This document shows, piece by piece, positions 1 to 12,700 of a stretch of 64,000 nt of DNA. This DNA is from Brachypodius melanocephalos (taxonomy: Eukaryota > Chordata > Aves > Passeriformes > Pycnonotidae), in contig VZSR01001685.1 in NCBI GenBank assembly GCA_013398615.1, forward strand, positions 881,327-945,326. The letters run 5' to 3'. The notes beneath the pieces are model-generated. The model saw only the letters and a program-made list of their open reading frames with translations. It did no database searches and had not been told where the DNA came from. Position 1 is the first letter of the stretch. Every line of letters begins with the position of its first letter. The position numbers and the translations under genes were made by a program.

Positions 1-770
1 ACCCCTTTTTTCATCCAGGACTCAATTCAAGGGACCTCTTCCAATCAGGTCCTGAGAGAGGCCAAAATATACTTTCCTGAAGTCCAGGATTGTGGGTCTG
101 TTTTTCACTCTGCTCTCAGGATCTTGAACTTCCCCACCTCATGGTCATTGTACCCAAGGCTGCCTTTGATATGCACATCCCCAGAGATTATTTCCTTGCT
201 GGTGAACATGAAGTCAGGGAGATTGTCTTTGTTGTCTTCTCTGTCAGTCAGAGGACAAAGTAACTGCTCATGCACTCTGGGAACTTTTTTAATTGCTTAT
301 GTCTTCTTGTGCTGTTTCTCTAGCAGATATGGGGTAGTCAAAGTCCTCGTGAGTTCCTATTTTTGTGAAAATAAAGCTGTTCCTCTGTAGAGGAGCTGAT
401 CCACTACTCTTTTCCCTGCTTAGATTGCTAAAAAGAGACACCAACTTCAATGACACATTTACATGTTTGTTATTTTTTAAAAAATTCTAGCAAACAAGCT
501 CTCTGTTCCTCATCCGTCCTGGCAAAGGTCTATGCACTCCAGATTCTCTCTTAGAAAAAGGATGACACTCCCTCCTAAAGCTTTTCCTTCTGTACTTCCT
601 AAAGAGCCCATATTCCCTCCTTCATTGCAACACTCCAGACACAGAAGCCATCCCACCACATCTCCAAAAAGACCACAGCCCACAACTGCACGCAGATCTC
701 TCCCTCATTGTGTTAATTCCCCATGCTGCCTGCACGAGGATACGGGCACTTCAGAGACATGAACTGATGC
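1..770 (-). mobile_element. CR1 LINE fragment, endonuclease-side part of ORF2, cut by window edge
   Basis: Read on the plus strand, the segment follows the antisense of the 5' half of CR1 ORF2. Landmarks are the 'tttcctgaagtccaggat' stretch near 78, 'cacctcatggtcattg' near 136, 'cccaaggctgcctttga' near 152, 'cagatatgggg' near 324, the run of cytosine-rich text at 532-640 and 'ccccatgctgcctgcacgag' near 719. CR1 elements encode an apurinic-type endonuclease followed by a reverse transcriptase. This copy covers the endonuclease and linker side, and its 3' part lies left of position 1. Stops and indels break all frames, and 400-520 is poorly matched. The call is from memory of the CR1 consensus. 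Confidence 0.8.
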
Positions 771-3337
771 ATGTACAACCTGTGTATGGTGAAATTTAAC
801 AGGCACACAGTGAACTTGCAGACAATGTGTTGGGATAGCATTGCAACTAGCGCAAAACCATACTCCTCCCACCTCTTTACAACATCTCAGCAGCTATGCC
901 CTTATTCTACAGGCTTGTTGCATCCACTTGTTACACAGTCTCTTTGAGATAGTCATCTCTTTGAGCAAAGGAATGTCATTTTTATATCTATGGCAAACCT
1001 GTTGCTCTCTAGACACCATTACATTATAAATGCATAATAGGAGGAAGAATGGATACAAAATACAAAAATCCCCCAGCATTACAAATGTAGTCTGTAACAT
1101 TATTTATACATTACTCTAGACGTTTACCTGCCATTTTCTGCCCCTGTCGTATTTTTCACTTGAGTACTTCAGTGACAATGAAAATTTTTCCAGAAAATAG
1201 ACAATGAGATCAAGGAATGAGATGAGTCATTCTGCAAATAATGGAGCTTTGACCAACTCAGAATAGTAAAATATTTCAGTAGTTTCATTTGTCTTGGGAC
1301 TATACCACGATGGTAGAGGAATGTAGTGACCCAAAGTGAAACTTACAAGGCATCAAATTTGTTTCTGAAAATGTGACTTCAAACTTTGAAGAAAATACAA
1401 TTTTCATCAAAAATTCTCACATGAATGTCTGCATAACTACTGAAAGAGCAGCCAGTTCTAAGCCAAAACAAGCTCCAAATTGTTACCATTCCCCTCTCAT
1501 CTGCACACAAAACAGGTTTTGTAGAATACAATTTCCTCTTTCCAGAAATTAGTACACCAACCTTACTAGACCAAAATATTCACTCCACAAAATGTATTCC
1601 AGGAGTTTATGCAGAAATGTATTTTCACTCTTCAAACTAAACTCAAACTTTTGACACTACTCTTCACATCCAAAAAGAGTCATTCTGTAGAGAGTTATAC
1701 ATATACATGGCAGAAAATACCTTTTTCTTTAGTGCATTTTAAAACTATTTGCTCTTTGCATATGTTGCTCTTAATCTCTCAGTGATCTTTGACAAGTATC
1801 AGAATTTTTTTTTTAATATAAAAACATGGAATAGTTTTCCTCTGTCTCTCTCCCTTTCACACATACATACACTTAAAAAACCAATGAAAAACCAATAACG
1901 TTAAATAAATGAATAAATCAGGAAATGTAGCTAGTCTTCCTTTAAGTCAGGAATTGATTAAGAGAAAAGTGTGTGACATATCTTCAGTTTCTGGACAATG
2001 GATAAAATGAGGCTTTCACTAATTTAAAGTTTAGGCCTTTGAAATCTATCCTTTGAAAAGCATTTCACCTCATGAACCCCCAGACCCACGGTATGTATCA
2101 ACTATGAAGAAAATACATCACTAATATCAATATGTTTTGTGATTATTAGGATCAAATCATATGCCTAAACATGTTTTCCAGACCCATTTACAATATTCAG
2201 GAGTGTCCAAGAATAGTTTTGAGTTACATACCTGCTACCAGGCAGCTGGAAAACAGTGGAAAATGCCTCTGGAAACCCATCTCAGCACCTGGCAAGAGGA
2301 ATGCAGGGGGATATCTGGTAAGCATGAGACATCCATCCATAGGGAATCATCTGCTTTCATCTCATGTGCTTAAGAAATAGAAGCTTATATAGTGAATAAA
2401 CTTTACATAAACATATTTTATATTACATATTTTGTACAATGCAACTTTGCTTAAACATAGTTAACATGAAATGAACAAAATAAGGATAATGTCTTTTTGA
2501 AGGAATAATATATAAAAGCAATTTTAAAAACACTTGTAAGAGGAAATCTTTCTTAAAATGCACCAATATTACATGAATTATTAGTTGTTGCATAGCTGTG
2601 GTTTTGTACCCAATATTCTTGATGAGATTGAAAATTATATTTATAAACATCTTTCTTATTCATCTGCAAGCTACAATTTTACTACATTTTAGTGTCAGAA
2701 AACCTAAAACCATTCTTGGAAGAAACTGAACACTATTACAGCATAGAGCTTCTTTTATTGAAGTGTATAATTTTGCCTTAGTTCTAAGACCATTCAATCA
2801 ACTATTAGTTACAAAGACAGCTGAAATCCTAGCTGGACTTTAAAAGCAACCAAACCAAACTACAGAAAAACAAAACTCCAAGCCAAAAATTAGCTATTTG
2901 AAAGTTTATTGCTTGGACAAGAAATTATTTTTCTTCCTTTATTAAAAAAAAAAAATCACAGTATACGTAACAATGGTTTCTGGCTTGAGATCTCAGTGTT
3001 TGGATAGGAAATATACTTGGTCTATCAAAACATGGAGACATTGTTTATAAATCTATTATCCTTACCTTCAGGATCCCTGATGTAATTTCACAGTTTTATC
3101 AGGACCTGATAACAATAACCATAAAGTACTACCTTTCAAAGAAAGACATTACTTATATTTCCTACTTAGGAAAATCTGAGGAAAAAAAAACCAACAAAAA
3201 CCAACAATCAAAAAAAAAATTCCAAAAAACCCCCAATACTGATAGATTAGGGTTTTCTCTTTGGCTGTGAAAGAAGACAGAGAATAAGATCTTTTTTTCC
3301 TTCTTAAAGGATATCCATTCTTGAGTAAAGCATGGGC
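771..3337. other. Gene-free AT-rich DNA
   Basis: I see no recognisable gene, RNA or repeat family here. Open frames are all under 80 codons and have no family features. The only visible structure is the A-tract/C-block tract at 3182-3236, listed separately. Confidence 0.6.
3182..3236. repeat. A-tract with C blocks, low complexity
   Basis: Runs of eight to ten A are separated by CC, CAAC and CCCCC blocks. It has the same texture as the tracts at 26955, 40110, 58587 and 60886. Confidence 0.8.
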
Positions 3338-3717
3338 CTAAACAGGTGAATCTTCATTCAGTGCTTCTTTAAATAGCTTGACATAATCATCAATAATTTT
3401 TAAAGCAGCTGGAGGATACATGGAGGCAAATGCATACTTAACCCTGTCCTCATGAAATACTGTGAAGAGCTTCTGACCTGTGAGAGAGGGCACTAACATA
3501 GGAAATGTAAGGATAGTGGTACACAGTAGATCATCTGTCTTATTCGCCTGACAGAGCATATGCTGAGAGCCAAAACACTGAAAGCAGTTGCTGGTGCTCC
3601 CGAAATTTATTTACTGCATTTCTTGTTTGACCCACCATAAAAGCAGATGTGAAGTAATTAAAGCTAGAAATATTTTTGAAGCTTGATAAATAGGGAAATA
3701 AAGTGGATGCTTGGTAA
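3338..3717 (-). pseudogene. Coding-like segment with a frame break, identity unknown
   Basis: Two minus-strand frames meet near 3555-3570 and read like one protein interrupted by a frameshift. The upstream frame (3717 down to about 3560) gives about 45 residues, including NAVNKFREHQQLL. The downstream frame (about 3559 to the TAG at 3338-3340) gives 73 residues, including KLFTVFHEDRVKYAF and then KIIDDYVKLFKEALNEDSPV at the C-terminus. Amino-acid usage is mixed, charged and amphipathic, unlike the Phe/Leu-rich or repeat-derived frames elsewhere in the window. The upstream frame closes with a TAA just above 3722. An alternative reading is a genuine terminal exon: a 'ctgctttcag' acceptor-like sequence sits on the minus strand just upstream of the 73-residue frame, and AATAAA occurs further downstream on that strand near 2940. 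I do not recognise the family. Only a protein search would settle whether this is a decayed retrocopy, a real last exon or chance. Confidence 0.4.
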
Positions 3718-3729
3718 TTCAAATTTTAA

Positions 3730-6700
3730 AAAATCCACCCATCCTTATACTAGCTGTTTATACTCCTTGATCATTTAATTGCTGTTTGTATGGCGGAATT
3801 TTCCTTATCATGTGACGGTTTTGGGAAAAAGGCAGGGTAGAGGCTAGGACAGAAGAAAAAATTTACAAAATACCCACATTAAATTTATGGAAATAGTTTA
3901 AACATTCATTAAAACACCTTTTTTAAAAATCAGGGCACTTAATTTAAAAAAATTAAATATTTTGCCTAGAAGGTTCAGTGCCTTCCTTCAAACAGCAAAA
4001 CAAGAGTGGGTAAAAAGTCCAGTTGTGTAAAGTGGTTTGTCAAGTGACCAATGCACAGAACTGATATTCTTTATGGCATTTTATGGGGAAATTCCAGGGA
4101 AAGCTGGGAAAATAGAGGAGTTATTTGAGCTCTGGGAGAGTAAGTCCTTTCCTTTCTCCAATTCATGCCAAAGGTTCTCTCTATAAGGCCTAGTTATTAA
4201 AGCAATGAGAAATGTACACCAAAATGTAACATTAAATTTTGAAATAATGCAAATTTATCTAAATATGTAAACAGATACATGCATCTTTCCCACTTGAACC
4301 TTCGGTGCTTTAATTTTTTGCCTAATAATGATAGTTAGGTTCCATTTATGCTTCTTTCCTAGGAAAATTAGCTTTGAAAATTGAACATTGTGATGATGGA
4401 GTAATATAGATGACCAAATAAAAAGTATTACTTTTTCAAGCCTACACTTTCAACTCCTTCATTTTGTTTATTCAAATGCTAATTAAAAATCTTTGTCTCA
4501 GTCTTTACCATTTACATAATCTACATTTTTCCTATGCTTCTTTTCATATCACTTAGTTAAATGGTGTTATATTAAAAGCCCTATAATTTCTCAGTGGGAT
4601 TTTGTACTCCTACATGTTCTCTCTAACATTTTTCTGTGGCAATGTAAGTACTTTCTTTTAAAGGCAATCTAAGCACATTTCCTTAAAGGCCTCATTACAA
4701 TCTGCACTTATGTTTGGTTTTATAACACAATGGCTTTGATTAATTATTCAGAGCCAGTAGTATTTGTTTCATGTGACATTCCATTTAATGGATATTTAGG
4801 GCAACCCAAGCTTTTGACTCTTTTCCATATCCTCAGGAAGGTCGTGTGAGCCTTGTGTACATTTTTATATTTACTCATACATTAGAAAAGATTTGCAATT
4901 GAGTGTATGGGATGTTTAAGATTAGGCTCATACAGGTGGTTTTAGATATTCCTTCTATCACTCTATCTCAATACCTACTTGCATCCTAGTGAAACTATAT
5001 TCTTTCTGAATAAGTGCCTCTTGTACACCTAATTTCATTTACTCTCCCAATAACGCCTCCAGCAACTTCATATAATTTCGTCCGCTTGCAGATTAAGAGA
5101 GAGTTTTATGGCACAGAAATTAAAATAGTGCTGTATTTAGACATGCTGATTCCTTATATGTCAAATAAAATTTCTTGCTTCTTCAAAAGAAAGAGAAAAA
5201 ATAAGTAAACATTAGGAACATAAAGATTAAATTGTAATGATACTTGAAATCATGATTCCAAATAGGGAAAGAAAAGTATTCATCACACTGTTCTGCCATC
5301 TGCCTTTCAGAGAGGCCACTGAATCAGAGCAGGCTGAAGTATCCTATCCACCATGTCTACTGCATAATTTATCTCAATGGGTTTGTCCGTAGCTTGATTT
5401 TTGTGGAAATAACAAAAATGTAATAATTTGATTATATTTAATTATCATCACATGGTTTGGCCTCTGTTGAAGAAAATTTTGTGTTAGTATCATATATTAG
5501 CCAAGTTCAGAGACAAAATCTAGCTGCAGTGAGGATGTATTTCACTGGAAGTGAAAGGTTTGTTTTGTATAGTTCCAAACCTCCCACTGACTCATGTGGG
5601 TATTTCTGTGTTCAGGATTGCTTTGTAACTGTAACTTCACTTTGCTGATGAAAAGCATTCAGCATTTTTATAGCTAGGAGCTTACCCACAGCCACTTCAG
5701 GTTGATAGAACACCATGGTTCTTGAGTTTAGAGAACCTGTGTGTGCCTGTGTCCCAAGAAGACTTCTAAAACAGACACATTGAAGAGTTCAAGTCAACAC
5801 AGTTTTATCATTACTGTTACAGTGAAGAAAGTAATCTATAAGTTGTTCTCACTAATGTACTTCCTAAGTGTGTTTTCAACTGTAAATTTAATATACTATG
5901 TCCTATAAAAGCAAAATGAATAATCAGCCTATTTATGGATTACTCTCTCTTAGGTCATGGATGTTGGTGACACAAACGTTTCAATCTAGCCAGGTCAGTG
6001 GATTGCTTAATTGTGGATGTAATCACTGCTTCAGAGTAGCTCTGGGTTTTGTTGTAATATAAAACATGCAAGACCCAAGGCAAAACTCTGCATAAGTATT
6101 TTACATGATTCACCAAAATGCCTAAAGGAATAAGTTGTCTTACCTTTAAATCCAGTGTGGAATAGTTGGGAAGGGAGGATTGGCAGCTTTACTCACTTAC
6201 GAGGTAGAACAACACAAAAAGTTAATCTCTACACTTGATTGTTTAAAGCACGGTTACTTTTTCAAGTCACAATGATGCCAAAATGATTATAGGCAGGTTT
6301 TTATTAGTATAACTCAGAAAATTAAGAACATCGTGACAAAACAAACTACAAGGTGTCTAAGCATCTGAAAAAAGTACTGTAGCTTAACTCTTCTTTCTCT
6401 TTAAAATGCATATTTTAACGCCTAAGATCAGAAACAATATAAATTTCAGTCTTACATAGGAATATAAAATTACTCTCTGAGTGTTATAATATCTTAGAGT
6501 CAGAAATGTGCCCAGTAAGACTAAGCAATAAAGGTATTGCAAAAACCTTTGCATGAATGCAAAAATAAACCCCAAACCCAAAATGCAAATAAACCCCAAA
6601 TAAATCCCAAGCCACAAATGCAAAGCTATATAAGAAAAAATTGGAAAGTGACTTAAGAATTTCCTATGAAATATCAGAATTTGTTAGTAAAAATATTTTA

Positions 6701-8900
6701 AACTACTTCTGCCTCTCCCATGAGTTTCCCTCCATCACCATATGCCTCACAGGAAAAAAAAAATCTGGTAAAGTGACTGCACACAATGATATAAATGAAA
6801 AGGTTTATTTCGTTTTTTTCCAAACAATACTATGTATAGCTTGGAAAAAAATATTATAATCCCCATCTAATTTGCACCAGGAGGCTCATGCCCTCATTGA
6901 AAAAAATGGGGAAGCTCTTTGATTTGACTGTGTCTTAATATATTCAGGCAGCCAGAGATCACCGAGAATTTAAGGTCAAAAAGAAGGGTGATACAGAAGG
7001 ATTTCTGATAGCTGTGGAAAAGCAAGAAACAAATCCAGCAGTAAGGCTGTTTGACACAGTGATAAGGGCTTTTGAAGTAATCTCTAAACCTACTTTCGGT
7101 GGCTGCAAAACACAGTAACAGATTTCTCCACCTGCAAGAATTGTTGGCTCCATAAGAAATCTGTCTCCTCTTTCTCTGTGATGCCTTTCTGTAAGATTCT
7201 GTGGAATATCATAAGTATTTGTGAGCCTCTGCACTTGTGTGTATTCACACACATTTAATCCACCAAAACACTATTCATCCATAGTATCAATTCCTATCCT
7301 TAAAATACAGACACAGTTTAATTTTTTTTTAACATCCTTATCTGTTATTTGGCAATGTTCAAGAAGTTTTCTGATTTCTAGCCTTAGTTCAGAGAGTATA
7401 ATATTTAGATGAAGCAGACATATATTTGCATTTTCCTAGCTGTCTCGTGTTGTGTCTTCTGCAAGCTTGTTCTACATAGCTTACTTGTACTGAGGCTTCC
7501 TCAGGAATAATATTGGAGAATTCTAAGGTACAGATTACAAAGGCTGTCTTTCTCAAAGTCCAGCTCTAACTCATGAATCTACTCACTGTATTTCAAACAG
7601 ACTCTTACTTAACAGTGATCAAAATGTCTTATGAGGAAGACAGCAAATGTGTAATGAATCTACGCAAGGGTATCAGCTGAGGAGAGATAGACATGGTCTG
7701 CATTCTTTAAGGGTAGTCTGCATGGTTTTGTTTTTAATTGCTAAATGTATTTTAATCAGTAAAGTAGATTCACATAAAACCAGCCAACAGGTATTATCAT
7801 AATTCTAAATGATTTCAGATATTTTTCTTTTACTGGTACCTTTAATAACCTTACAAGATGAAATTGAACATTTGAGATACTTCTCATCTGTTATAGCTAC
7901 ACAATATTCCACCTTCCATTTAGGTAGATTAAATTAACCAGTATCTAACCTGTCACCTATGAGTTTTAGCTGATGTTCATCAAACAAAAGTTGTTGCCTT
8001 CTCTGGTTACTTGTAAAATCTGCTGTGCTGGTTTGAGAGTCCAGTGACAGAGGCTGACTAATAGATGATTTTGAAGATGAGATTGCTAGGAAACTCATTG
8101 ATATAAAAGTCATCTGCCTTGAAACCAGAAGAATTTTGTGTCAGTGAGTGGACAAGTGCTAAATTGGTAGCTTTGCCTTCAATTGCTAGTCCTGTGATTA
8201 ATTTATTTCATGGTCTTGCCCACCTGCCATGCCTTCTAAGGAGAGTTATGGAATTATTTCTATATAAAGTCAGGAGTTATAAATAATATTTGAAATAAGG
8301 GCTAGATAGGAAAAAAACATTCATGTGAGAGAGCTCCATATATATGTCCACTCAAGTCTATGAGGACTACAGTTCAGGATAAAAAAATCCCAAGTCCATT
8401 TAAAGAAATTACTGAACTGCACAATTTTAGGTTTTGTTAATATTACCAATTTGTTTAAGTCAATATCTTGGATAATGTAAAGTGCAGATGGGTTGTTTTG
8501 GGTTATTTTAGGAAAAAAATAGTCTTATTTCTGTCATTTAAAAAAAAATAAATAGCCCTTTTTGCTAGATCTTTTGGGGAATCTTAAAATATTAATGAGT
8601 TCTGAGAGCAGGTGTGGAGATACTGAAAATTAATCTATAAAGAAATCTATTTTTATCAGTTGACAAAGATAGCTCTAACAGATCCCGAAGTGGCTGTTTA
8701 AGTTGTAGGAATGCTTATCATTGCTGCTGGTTTGATTCAAAATCTGTCAAAGGAGGCTGAAAGACTCCAAAGCACTTCAATGAGTTTTGGCTGAAATGGG
8801 AATATTTCAAAGAACGGACTTAGTGGTTATATATTTGTTTAAGTTCTACTCTTCTTTCTTGTTGAAAAACCATTCAGAATATTTCTCTGTGTTTTGAGAA
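3730..8900. other. Gene-free AT-rich DNA
   Basis: No gene or clear transposon is visible. Open frames reach at most 97 codons (6959-7252, minus) and show no signal peptide, domain motif or biased codon use that I can support. The only structure noted is the short imperfect tandem repeat at 6556-6624. Confidence 0.55.
6556..6624. repeat. Imperfect tandem repeat, unit about 25-35 bp
   Basis: The core 'atgcaaataaaccccaaa' appears at 6557, again from about 6582, and a shortened 'atgcaaag' copy closes the run near 6618. The units differ by small indels. No function is suggested. Confidence 0.6.
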
Positions 8901-8901
8901 A

Positions 8902-8926
8902 TTTTTTTTTTTTTTTTTTTTTTTTT
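8902..8926. repeat. Oligo-T tract, 25 bp
   Basis: An uninterrupted T run. On the minus strand it is a 25-A run lying about 45 bp downstream of an AATAAA (plus-strand TTTATT near 8969-8974). That arrangement resembles the 3' end of a polyadenylated retrocopy, but no flanking duplication or recognisable gene was found upstream on the minus strand. Confidence 0.7.
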
Positions 8927-9489
8927 CCCTCAGAGGCTCCTGATCATTCAGACATAATAAATAAGACTTTTATTGTTCAGTCACATTAACATAATGGCTA
9001 TAAAAGGCCTAAGTAAAGTGAGATTTGGTAAGAAAGCCTGGCCCAAAAGTCAGGGCAGATCGTATCTGCTTGGTTTGTTGTATTGTAGCTGTGGTAAAAC
9101 AGCCATACTATATGCCAGAATCTGCATCTGACAGAGACAAGATGAATTTTCTGGTGAGGACCTCTGGTGGTGTAAGAAAACATGTTTTAACTCAGAGAGA
9201 TCCTACTGCTTCCTCCCTTCAAGTGTTTCCAGGCAGGCATGTCCAGAAAAGCCTGTCCATTCAATATGAACAGATTACATATTCTGCTTTTTCTGGACAC
9301 ATGTCAGAAGCAGCAGCCTGGGAAAAGCAAAGTATATGAACAGGGCAAATACAGAATTACAGTTTCTGGCACTGAAACAGAAAACACTGAGGTGTTTTCT
9401 GAGTACCATCTCTTTTTGTTGTTGGTTGGGTAGTTGGTTGGCGTTTTTTTGTTGTTGGTTTTGATGGATCTCTTTTCATATTTCTAATC

Positions 9490-9790
9490 CCTTTTGGAAT
9501 CCATTTATATCTTTGGCCTCCACAGCATCCTGTGGCAATGAGTTCTACAATTTAATTATGCAGTGTGTGAAAAAGCACTTCCCTTTGTTTGCTGAAAATT
9601 TTCTGGATGATAATTTCGTTTAGTGCCCCTTGTTCTTGTTTTGCAAAAATAGTGTCTAATTGCTCCCTAGCCTCCTTATTCATGGCTTTTATTATTTTAT
9701 ACATCAAGAACATATCCCTTTGGGTCTTTTTTCTCTAAGCTAAAGATGCCTAATCTAATCTCCCCTTCTATCTTTGATGATTCCCTGCCT
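9490..9790 (-). mobile_element. Ancient L3-like CR1 3'-region fragment
   Basis: The plus strand contains 'catcctgtggcaatgagtt' near 9527, then a 'gtgtgtgaaaaagcacttcc' stretch near 9564, a 'gccccttgttcttg' stretch near 9626, 'ttttatacatcaagaaca' near 9694 and a 'ctaagctaaagatgcctaat' stretch near 9736. This order matches the antisense of the old L3/CR1 3' region known across amniotes. It is more diverged than the other CR1 copies in the window and carries no open frame. A GTT/GGTT-rich stretch (9415-9465) abuts its left side. Confidence 0.7.
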
Positions 9791-9799
9791 CTCTGTCTC

Positions 9800-12700
9800 A
9801 TTTTAGTTTTACTGTGCTCTTTAACACCAGAGTTACAAGTAATAGTAGGCACATGGTCAGCTTTCAATATATTGACCACTGAAAATGAACTAAATATACA
9901 ACTTGTACATTTGCAATATGAATACATTAAAATGTTTGGCTATGGCTTTGGAGCTATTCTGCAAGGTTTCTATTTCAGATCCTTTGAAGATCACTTCAAC
10001 ATGACTACAAGGCTTTTCAACCTGGAAAAGCTACTGCCTGCCTGATTCCTTGCTCTGAACAATTTCCACAGTGTGAGCTGCTATGAAGAAAGGAAAGAAA
10101 TCCATGAGATAAATATAAAAGTATTTTCCCCTGATATCAGCATTATTTCAGCTTCCCAGGAAATTCACTGATAAAGTCTTGTTTTCATGGATAGGAAAAA
10201 AAAAACCCAGAGAAACACTAAAATAGTGGGGCAGTTTTATGGAAGATGATGATTTTAGAATTTTCAGTTGCAATGGCAGTCAATAAATTTTTAGCTTAAA
10301 TTTGGTCTTCAAAGCAGTCCATCAGCATTTGTGTGAGTTTAAAAAAAATGTTTGGACTTTTCTCCTTGGAGAGTTTACTGTTTATCTAAACTCCTGCTAT
10401 TCATTCCAGTCTGTGCTCTCTGCTTCAAGATGTTTGTTCCATTGTCTCTTCATGATGGTTGAAAAAGTATTTTTCCCAAAAGTTAGAGGGAAACCCATGT
10501 AGATGGCATAAAGACAAATGATGAGATAAAAACTGCGGATCTTTGAGGTCTCTGGGTTCACATATGTTTGTCAGCTTTTGTAATCTCTGAGTGACATTTG
10601 AGTGACACCACATAGATAGAACATATTGAAGTGCCCAGAGGAACAATTCTTTCATAAAGACGGTTGTGTTGGATAACAATGCTGCCTAAGACTCAAGACA
10701 GACACTTGAAAGAAACACAAGGAATTGTTTCAAGGAAATTTTATATAATATGAAATATAAATTCACCTGATTATTACCTGGAAAGAATGTTAATAAGTTG
10801 TCCTTAATCTGATTGCTGTTTTTGCTAATATACCTGTAAAACTAAAATACACTTGGACCTGATGAAGCCAGGATGTAGAACTCCATTTTCATCTAAAGTT
10901 AGAATAAAATTATGTCCCTGTTTACATCAGAGTCTTTACATGTTTATAAAGGAATGGTGGAAAATCTGCAATTTTGTGAAATGGTTGAGATTCTTGGAAC
11001 AAATGGACAGAATTTGTAAATCTTCTCTGATTCTCTTTTAAAAGGATTCCGCTAAAAAGCTGTGAAATAGATAAGAAATATCTCCCAATTTGAGGCTGTG
11101 AATAATTACAGAAATACTGAGCTTTTTTTATAAACCTTTACATAGATTAAAAATGTCTGTTGTTTAATGTATAAGATCTAAAGCCTCTTTCATATTTTTG
11201 GAGGTGTTTCTTGTGAATGTCATTAGAGGGGTCCAGCACAGTGGGGCAAGATCCTATAAGCTTAATAATTAACAGAAGAGTCTTGTCAATTAATTTTAGG
11301 CAATGACATCATACATTTGACTATAGTCAGTAGACTTCTGCTAGGAATTATAATGTCAGTTGCACTGTATTTAACTACTATCATTGTAGCACAGACTTGT
11401 TTTTAATGACTCCCTATGTGAGAGTTCAAGTTCTTTCTTTTAATAAAGCTATTTCACATTTTGTCCTTGCCAATGTCAGTTTAAAAGAAATGAATACTTC
11501 CTATCTGTCTTGTTAAGGGAGATGACCTGTCCAACCTCTCAGTAGAAGGTTTGGATTCCCATTAAAAGTTTTCAGTTCTCTCCTTTCCTTTCAGCTCTTG
11601 TGTGTGCTGTATCTTTTGTAGATACTTTTTTTCAAAAAATAAATGACCCAGTCAGAAGTAAAGAAGATTTTGCCCCAAAACTTTAAATTTGCTACAGAGT
11701 GATAGTGTTAGATCAATATTTGCATTGGATAAGGTGAACTGGTTGCCAGAATGAGAAGATCAACGTGACAATTACTAATCCTTGAAAAGAAGTTAACCTT
11801 TAGATCTCAAAAGACTTAGTTAATGTGTAGAAATGGGTAGAAAAACAGGTTTGGTGTTACTTGGAAAATTTTCAAGATGAGTGCTAAATTGAATATCCTG
11901 ATTAAAAAGAAAACCAAAGATGTTATATTTCTGTTAAGTAAAATATTTGGCCTCAGCAATGTCGTTCTGGGTTGCATGAAAATAATAATGAAATTGTGGT
12001 AATATGATAAATACCACAAATTTATCAAAAGTGATTTGTCTGGTCCATGAAAATTAAATGCTAAGGTAAAAGCTAATATCCCTAAGAGATATTAGGAAAA
12101 TATAGATTAGAAAAAGGTTCAAAAAGGCACATTGATGATGACTCTTTCCCTTGAATATATTTGTTCTAGGTAGTATGGTAGTATGAACAATTCATGTGAT
12201 ATTAGCAATAGTGAATGCTAATTATGCTAATTATGCTCCCTGCTTTCTGCTTGAGCCTTTTTTTATTTTTCTGCAATAAATTCAGCTTAATGGATCAAAA
12301 ATTTAAAAAGCATCAAATAATACCTTTTAAATGTTCTTATCTGGTGGATAAAGACAGGTACCACCTTCTTTTATGAAAATAGCAGCTGGGGCCAGTGGCA
12401 GACTACAAAGCCTTCAAACCTGTGGCTTCACTTTACACTGAGCAGATGATTAACTATGGCAAAAAAAGAGAACAAAACTGTCATTAAAACAATCTAATAA
12501 AATATTTTATTTAAATTAAAAATATATAATTATGATGTCAAAATAAATGAAAAAAATTATGATTGGACCAGCACCAGAAATTAAAAAATAATATCTAACC
12601 TTCCATGCAATTTATTGTAACAAGAGAATAAATACAACTTTTTCTGTCAGGAAACACATGGGGCTGTATTCCAGACTCACAAGTAGGTCGGAAAAAGACA

